This document shows positions 59,361 through 64,000 of a stretch of 64,000 bases of DNA, piece by piece. Each line of letters opens with the position of its first letter. Within the stretch, counting starts at the first letter, position 1. The translations under genes and the position numbers were made by a program. A model generated the notes under the pieces. That model was not told where the DNA came from. It saw only the letters and a program-made list of their open reading frames with translations, and ran no database searches. Source of the stretch: Bemisia tabaci (Eukaryota; Arthropoda; Insecta; Hemiptera; Aleyrodidae); contig NC_092801.1 of NCBI RefSeq assembly GCF_918797505.1, positions 39,176,517-39,240,516 on the forward strand. The letters are read 5' to 3'.

Positions 59361-59589
59361 ACTGAAAAAAAAAACACATTGGATCTAGAGTCCAGACTCT
59401 TGAAAACATTGACAAGAAAAAATACTCTTGATTCAATCGAATTTTTGCTTGAATCAAAACGAAATCCGCTTAGATTAAGATGCTTGGTTCTTGATTTAAG
59501 CTAGATTCTGATTGAATCAAGAGTACTTTTTCTTCTCGATATTTTTAAGAGTCTGGACTCTAGATCCAATGTGTTTTTTTTTTCCAGTG
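59361..59589. mobile_element. MITE family C, copy C6
   Basis: ACTGAAAAAAAAAACAC to TTTTTTTTCCAGTG. It lies 195 bases from the dac RPGRPPKR exon, on the acceptor side. Confidence 0.78.
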
Positions 59590-59932
59590 TAGCATTGTGT
59601 GAAAATAGCAGTGTAAGTTGTAAAGATGGGGGTCATAATTTTACAACATAGTTGTTTCAAAAGATTATTTCTGCAGTAAATTCCTTTCTAATACATTTGT
59701 TCCTGATGTAAGTTTGAGTGTTTTTTATGAAGTGCTTGCCAATGTAAATCTTGCATGTACTTAAATGCTGAAGAAAAAATCATGCAAAGTATATCTCAAC
59801 AATAGTAAGCATGCATTTCAGACATGCAAGCATATTCCGGATATGTTGTTTTGATTGGACCATAATTATTACGTTTTAGCAGTGGTTGCTTCAGCGTGGC
59901 AACGTGATTAGAATTGGGGTAGAATCAATGTG

Positions 59933-60155
59933 CACTGAAGTCTCTTGAATCCAAAGTCCAGACTCTTAAAAAATTCCACGAGAAAAAATTCTTTTAACTT
60001 GATCGGATTTTTGCTTAAATCGAGAGCCAAGCCACTAAATTTAGGCGGATTTCTTTTTGATTCAAGCAAAAATCAGATTGAGTCAAGATAGTGTTCTTTC
60101 TTGACAATTTTTTTTAATGGTCTAGACTATGTATCCAGGACCCTTTTTTTCCAGT
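59933..60155. mobile_element. MITE family C, copy C7
   Basis: CACTGAAGTCTCTTGAATCC to CTTTTTTTCCAGTG, with TG on both sides as a 2-base duplication. More diverged than C5. Confidence 0.76.
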
Positions 60156-60599
60156 GTGACTTATGCGTTGAACCGATTAACAGGCTCCAAATTTAAGTTT
60201 TACCTCACTCAATTACGATGCTTTGATTGTAAATATACATTGTCTCTGGCCATGACAAAAGCAATCAATACTGCGTTGCTCTTATCGTGAACCGAATGCT
60301 CGCGAATCCATCGATGAATTTGAATTTTCTTAGTAGGCGAGCGTTAATCGACTTTGCACGTCGCGAATGAATTAGCGGGTCGCACCTTCCGCCAAAGTCG
60401 GCGTTTCCAACTCAAAGTGGATACCGAGGCATCTTGTGCGATTGAGGAGGAGGAAGTAATAATCTGGTCGAGGTGTCCACCGCGCCACTCTCCAGAATTG
60501 CCACGTGGTCTTTCGGATGTCCAGGCATCCGCTTAATTTATTATTATATATAAAAATCGGACGAAATTCAGAAAAAATTCTTCAAAAACGAGCATATCG

Positions 60600-60844
60600 T
60601 CACTACAGTATCACAAGCGCCATGCAACGTTCCAAAAATTTCGCCGTCATTACATTTTTTTACAAAAAAATCGTTCAACGAAGCTGTACGAAAATTACAC
60701 TTAATTTTCTTAGTGCTGCCGACAAAATTTAGTGAAATTGTCAGGCAGATTCAGCCAACAATATACCTCTATAAAGGAATAAAGTGGCTTCGGAAATTTT
60801 GAAACGTCGCATGGTGCTTGTGATACTTTGACTGGATGGTGACG
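60600..60844. mobile_element. Foldback family D, copy D4
   Basis: The left tip is lost, starting at CAGTATCACAAGCGCCATG. The right end TGATACTTTGACTGGATGG TGACG is still clear. Confidence 0.7.
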
Positions 60845-60929
60845 ACATGCCGCAGGATTAGATTTCAATTTTATTCATACTTAATGCGTGTATTTAATCC
60901 AGCATAATAAGAGTAATATAGGCAAACAA

Positions 60930-61073
60930 ATTGGACTAAAATTTATAATCAGGAACTACAGTTTCTGGCTCAGGTTAGAAACAACGTGCGTGCCATTGGT
61001 TCCCCTATGTACTTGAATGTTTTTACGGGTGGGCCAGAAATTGTAGTTCTTGATTTCAAAATGAGATCCAATA
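60930..61073. mobile_element. Foldback family E, copy E5
   Basis: ATTGGACTAAAATTTATAA to TTTCAAAATGAGATCCAAT. Diverged arms. Confidence 0.68.
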
Positions 61074-61103
61074 TACAGTTGTGGTTTACAGATTGAACTG
61101 AAA

Positions 61104-61245
61104 AGTGGACTTCATTTTTCAATTAGGAACTAAAATTTCTGGCTTATCCGTAAAAGCACGTACATGAATGGGAAATCAAATGGTACATACGTCGTTTCTA
61201 AACAGAGCCAGAGATTTTCGTTCCTAAGTACAAAATGTAGTCCTT
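61104..61245. mobile_element. Foldback family E, copy E6
   Basis: AGTGGACTTCATTTTTCAAT to ACAAAATGTAGTCCTTT, just 30 bases after E5. Confidence 0.68.
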
Positions 61246-61855
61246 TCAACAGGCTTTTTTACCTTAAACATCCCCTTTAATAATTCTCATCGGTCAAGTC
61301 AGTTTGAAAGCAGGTACTTTTTCCCCGTAATGCTGGCACAACTTGACATTTGACTCTAAATCCTGAGTAATTATAGGAAATATCAATCCAGATCACACAT
61401 TGGCCGGACGTGGCGATCGAAGGGGGCAGGGGGAGGGGGAGTGAGGGGGGGAGGAGAAAACTTCATGGAGGTCCGCGTCGCGAACAAGAAGGCGAGCTGT
61501 TAAAATATGTTTAGATTTGAATTGTTAACAAGAAATCAGACGTTCCAGACGGATTAGATGCGCAGTTGCCACGTTTAATGTTTAATCCATTTCGTATGAT
61601 ATAGAAAATTCATCAGAAAAAGGTGGACCTGCATGAAGGAGGCCTCCGTGAACACATTTTTGGACTAAAGGAGGAATAATACAACTGTTTTGAAATAATG
61701 AATAGAGCAGTACTGTTGTAGTGCTTCAAGAGACGTCTAACTCTAAGAGAGGGCCAAAATCTCTTGATGTCTACGGACGATAAATATAGTTTATGGCTGT
61801 AGGCCATAACGAAAAAATCAAAATATCAGCAGAATTAAGAAAGGAAAATTAAGAA

Positions 61856-62090
61856 CACCGAAGAAAAGAGGTGCTGTAGTATCATCCTGGATGTTAAAAA
61901 ATTGTGCGACAACTCTTGGATGTTGTCATTACCACTCTGGCTGTTAAAGTAACATCCTAAGATGTTACTTTCACATCCTATCATGCTACGTTAACTGCCA
62001 GAGTGTTAATAGTAACATCCAAGAGTTGTCGCATATTTTTTTAACAACCGTAACATCCGGGATGTTCCTACAGCATCTTTTTATTCGGTG
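61856..62090. mobile_element. Foldback element L
   Basis: CACCGAAGAAAAGAGGTGCTG to CAGCATCTTTTTATTCGGTG. The arms repeat ATCCAAGAGTTGTCGCA and the ATGTTAC/GTAACAT motif. 235 bases. Confidence 0.75.
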
Positions 62091-62370
62091 AAGTTGTGTT
62101 TTTTTCGCCTTAACGAATTTCATGTTTTAACCGAGACAAACTTGACAACAGGCGTCGGATGAACGCACTCTCCGTAAACATTTAGATACCTACACATCAA
62201 CATAAACATTTCTCATTATCTATGAAACATTTAAATAACTATCGGAAACGCCAAACGCCACACCGACCGCCCGGTACTGAGCCGCGCTGCCAAATGGGAT
62301 AAAACACTAATTGATCTCGTAACGAGTAGCGCGTCCGATTCGACGATTTCTTGCACGGTTTGGCAGTTAC

Positions 62371-62661
62371 ATGCTCGGAATTCGACTGGACCGAGATCTG
62401 CTCAAATTTATAGATCTGACTCAAATTAAGTCCAAGTCTGCCACTACACGCGCTTTACTTCGGTTATTTTCAGAACTTTCGGGAGGCAGCGTCGCTGACA
62501 ACGGATGCTTTGAACATGCCATGAAGCACTGTCAAAAATTAATCAAGCCTGTGGAGATATTTCAAAATATGCATGTTTCAAATCGGATGCATAATTATAT
62601 ACTTGTAATTATGCAAGGAAAAAATATCACTCGTCGCAGAACACTTAAAGCGAAAAATTGA
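62371..62661 (+). CDS. unrecognised 96-codon open frame
   Basis: The frame is open from about 62323 and has ATG at 62371. The translation includes LLKFIDLTQIKSKSATTRAL, LRLFSELSGGSV and HVSNRMHNYILVIMQ, with balanced, protein-like composition unlike the repeat-derived frames around it. TTTGGCAG just before the ATG could be a splice acceptor. The TT(R)ALLR.LFS block is faintly reminiscent of a BEN-domain start, but this is not strong enough to assign. It might be a domesticated or decayed transposon fragment in the dac intron. It is not inside any MITE family that I identified. Confidence 0.2.
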   Translation: MLGIRLDRDLLKFIDLTQIKSKSATTRALLRLFSELSGGSVADNGCFEHAMKHCQKLIKPVEIFQNMHVSNRMHNYILVIMQGKNITRRRTLKAKN

Positions 62662-62699
62662 AGTTTACTTAAGGTAAATAAATATTAAATAGTTAGTAC

Positions 62700-62795
62700 A
62701 ATTGCGCCAAACACAATGTGGTCAGCGTGAAACGCATAGCGCCTACAAGACTGCGTGAATACTTCACGCATTGCGTCAAACACAGTGCGAATTAT
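62700..62795. repeat. Tandem repeat S, single unit
   Basis: ATTGCGCCAAACACAATGTG, GTGAAACGCATAGCGCCTAC, then a second start ATTGCGTCAAACACAGTGCG. Confidence 0.6.
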
Positions 62796-62814
62796 TGCTA
62801 GTAGTGGTAATAGT

Positions 62815-62882
62815 GTAAGCAGTAGTAGTAGAAGTAGAAGTAGTAATAGTAATAGTAGAGGTAGTAGCAGTAGTAAAAGCAT
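62815..62882. repeat. AGT/AGA trinucleotide microsatellite
   Basis: Interrupted runs of AGTAGTAGTAGAAGTAGAAG. The leucine- or serine-rich open frames here are artefacts. Confidence 0.85.
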
Positions 62883-62944
62883 ATCGACAGTGGAACTGCC
62901 AAACCACGTGTACCTCGGTTTGTGGGATTGCAGAATTCCTTACG

Positions 62945-63116
62945 AAAAAAAATGGTCTTGCTGATTTAACAATTATATTGTTGAAAAAATGTGTCCAACA
63001 TGTTTCAATGCAGATTTTACATTAAAAAAATAACCACCCCCATAGTTAAATTAGAATTTTTTAACACTTTTTTCAAACACTTTATTTATAAAAACAGCAA
63101 GACCATTTTTTCCGAC
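62945..63116. mobile_element. Foldback family G, copy G3
   Basis: AAAAATGGTCTTGCTGATTT to AACAGCAAGACCATTTTTTC, with TTTCAATGCAGATTTTACAT internally as in G1. Confidence 0.62.
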
Positions 63117-63667
63117 TAGTCATTCTTAATTTTTGAAAACTTCGGTTACCTACACTAAAAGTTTCGATGTTTCTTAGGAACCGATTTTTATTGCTCCGTA
63201 TTATTGAAGATAGTTCTGATTGAAAATTCGGATCCAACGTTTTCTCAAAGACGTTCAATGGGCAATTCTCAATGCGTCTACCTATATCCTTTCCTTCTCA
63301 CCCCTCGAGTTCTCAGATTCCTGTAGCTTTTCCTTCCGTTTCTCGGAGCTGTTTTGATATGCGTTTAAGTGGGTGGATTCGTTTTCATTGTATGTTGATA
63401 TTTTAATTTTGCCCTCCACCCTCACCCTTTTCGGCCACCCCTGCCTCGAGGCGCCACCCCGAAAACTTCTTCAAACTTGACTGAACTCGAAATCTTAACA
63501 TTCTGTTTGGTATTCTTGAAACCTCCGACCCCTCCCCGTGTATTTTAACCTTTCGCCGGTTTTGTTTGTTCATGAATGCGCATTTAAGGATTGGAAGCGA
63601 AATAAGTTTTGATTTAACGGCCGGAACGAAGATTCCTTCCGGAATACTTACAAGACTCATATCGTAT

Positions 63668-63794
63668 TTGGAAGTATTTCTGTCAAACGGAACTATAGGC
63701 ATTAAGATATGAGCCCTGAGACCCATAAGAATATACGCATAATAGGGCTCGTGTCATAATGCACATAGTTCCGCTTGGCAGAAATACGTCCATT
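63668..63794. mobile_element. Foldback family I, copy I4
   Basis: TTTGGAAGTATTTCTGTCAA to CTTGGCAGAAATACGTCCAT, same orientation as the other three copies. Confidence 0.78.
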
Positions 63795-64000
63795 TGTGAG
63801 AGAGAGTTGGGAGGAAACACGAAATTAAATGTTTGAATCTAATTTATATTGGAGCAATGATTTGATAAAGAAATATCTGTTGCTCATTTTCCTTTTTCAT
63901 CCGGATTACCATATACACAGTCGTTTAATTTTCCAAAATAGTCGAGAAGACAGAGGAGGTTTTTCTGAACATGTTAAATTAAAACACGGATCTTTCGGTT

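Larger units (their letters stand above)
59167..64000 (-). other. dac: dac intron upstream of the RPGRPPKR exon (partial)
   Basis: The acceptor at 59167-59174 closes an intron that runs off the window. No DACH-box coding was recognised on the minus strand here. The stretch holds MITE copies C6, C7, D4, E5, E6, L and I4, a GA/GGGGAG-rich patch near 61420-61455, an AGT microsatellite and a 96-codon plus-strand open frame. The remainder is plain AT-rich intron. Confidence 0.75.

Noticed and set aside
59361..59589. C6 considered as a possible splice enhancer or exon next to dac
   Set aside because: It is a standard family C MITE with matching copies elsewhere; no evidence of exon use.

Overview
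The window looks like a stretch of an insect nuclear genome, most likely a hemipteran. The evidence is spliced coding exons with GT-AG borders, an AT-rich background, one non-LTR retrotransposon and dozens of short inverted-repeat (MITE) copies. Some MITE termini remind me of whitefly (Bemisia-like) sequence, but that is recollection and was not searched. There is no bacterial gene organisation, no CRISPR array, and I found no rRNA or tRNA.

The only host gene I can support is dachshund (dac), on the minus strand and running from high to low coordinates. Three exons are clear. 59033-59166 carries the RPGRPPKR segment that follows the DACH-box. 20947-21154 is the proline/histidine-rich linker ending MEALAR. 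14598-14657 is a 60-base exon coding for a SGLWENCRVAYEDL-type segment. Their reading phases fit in series (1 base + 2 bases, then 2 bases + 1 base). A 66-base candidate cassette exon at 38487-38552 has the same phase on both sides. The DACH-box exons (5' side) and the C-terminal coiled-coil exons (3' side) are not visible. The window is therefore mainly dac intron, including one intron of about 37.9 kb.

Most of the rest is transposon debris. A 5'-truncated, frameshifted RTE-like LINE (32255-33940) has a 12-base target duplication and a (TA)n tail. Several MITE families recur, called A to Z here. A has TA duplications (Tc1/mariner type). B, C and Z have CACTG or CACGG termini with 2-base duplications (CACTA/EnSpm type). 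K has a perfect 31-base inverted repeat and an 8-base duplication (hAT type). N has a TTA duplication (PIF/Harbinger type). D to J, L, M, O, P and T to Y are other foldback or dispersed families. Several insertions are nested, which gives relative ages. Tandem-repeat loci are at 19.0 kb, 23.3-24.5 kb, 25.2 kb, 44.7 kb, 48.1 kb and 48.8 kb, and a long hairpin lies at 55.4 kb.

Layout: 1-14.6 kb is 3' intron with families N, B, A, X, E, C, O, V, F and D. 14.6-21.2 kb holds two dac exons with B, D, C and G copies. 21.2-38.5 kb has the tandem/duplicated region, the Y element, an unexplained ORF at 25.8-26.3 kb and the LINE. 38.5-59.0 kb has families F, H, I, J and K and the hairpin. 59.0-64 kb has the RPGRPPKR exon followed by C, D, E, L and G copies. 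Coding potential elsewhere is weak: most of the longer open frames lie inside repeats.
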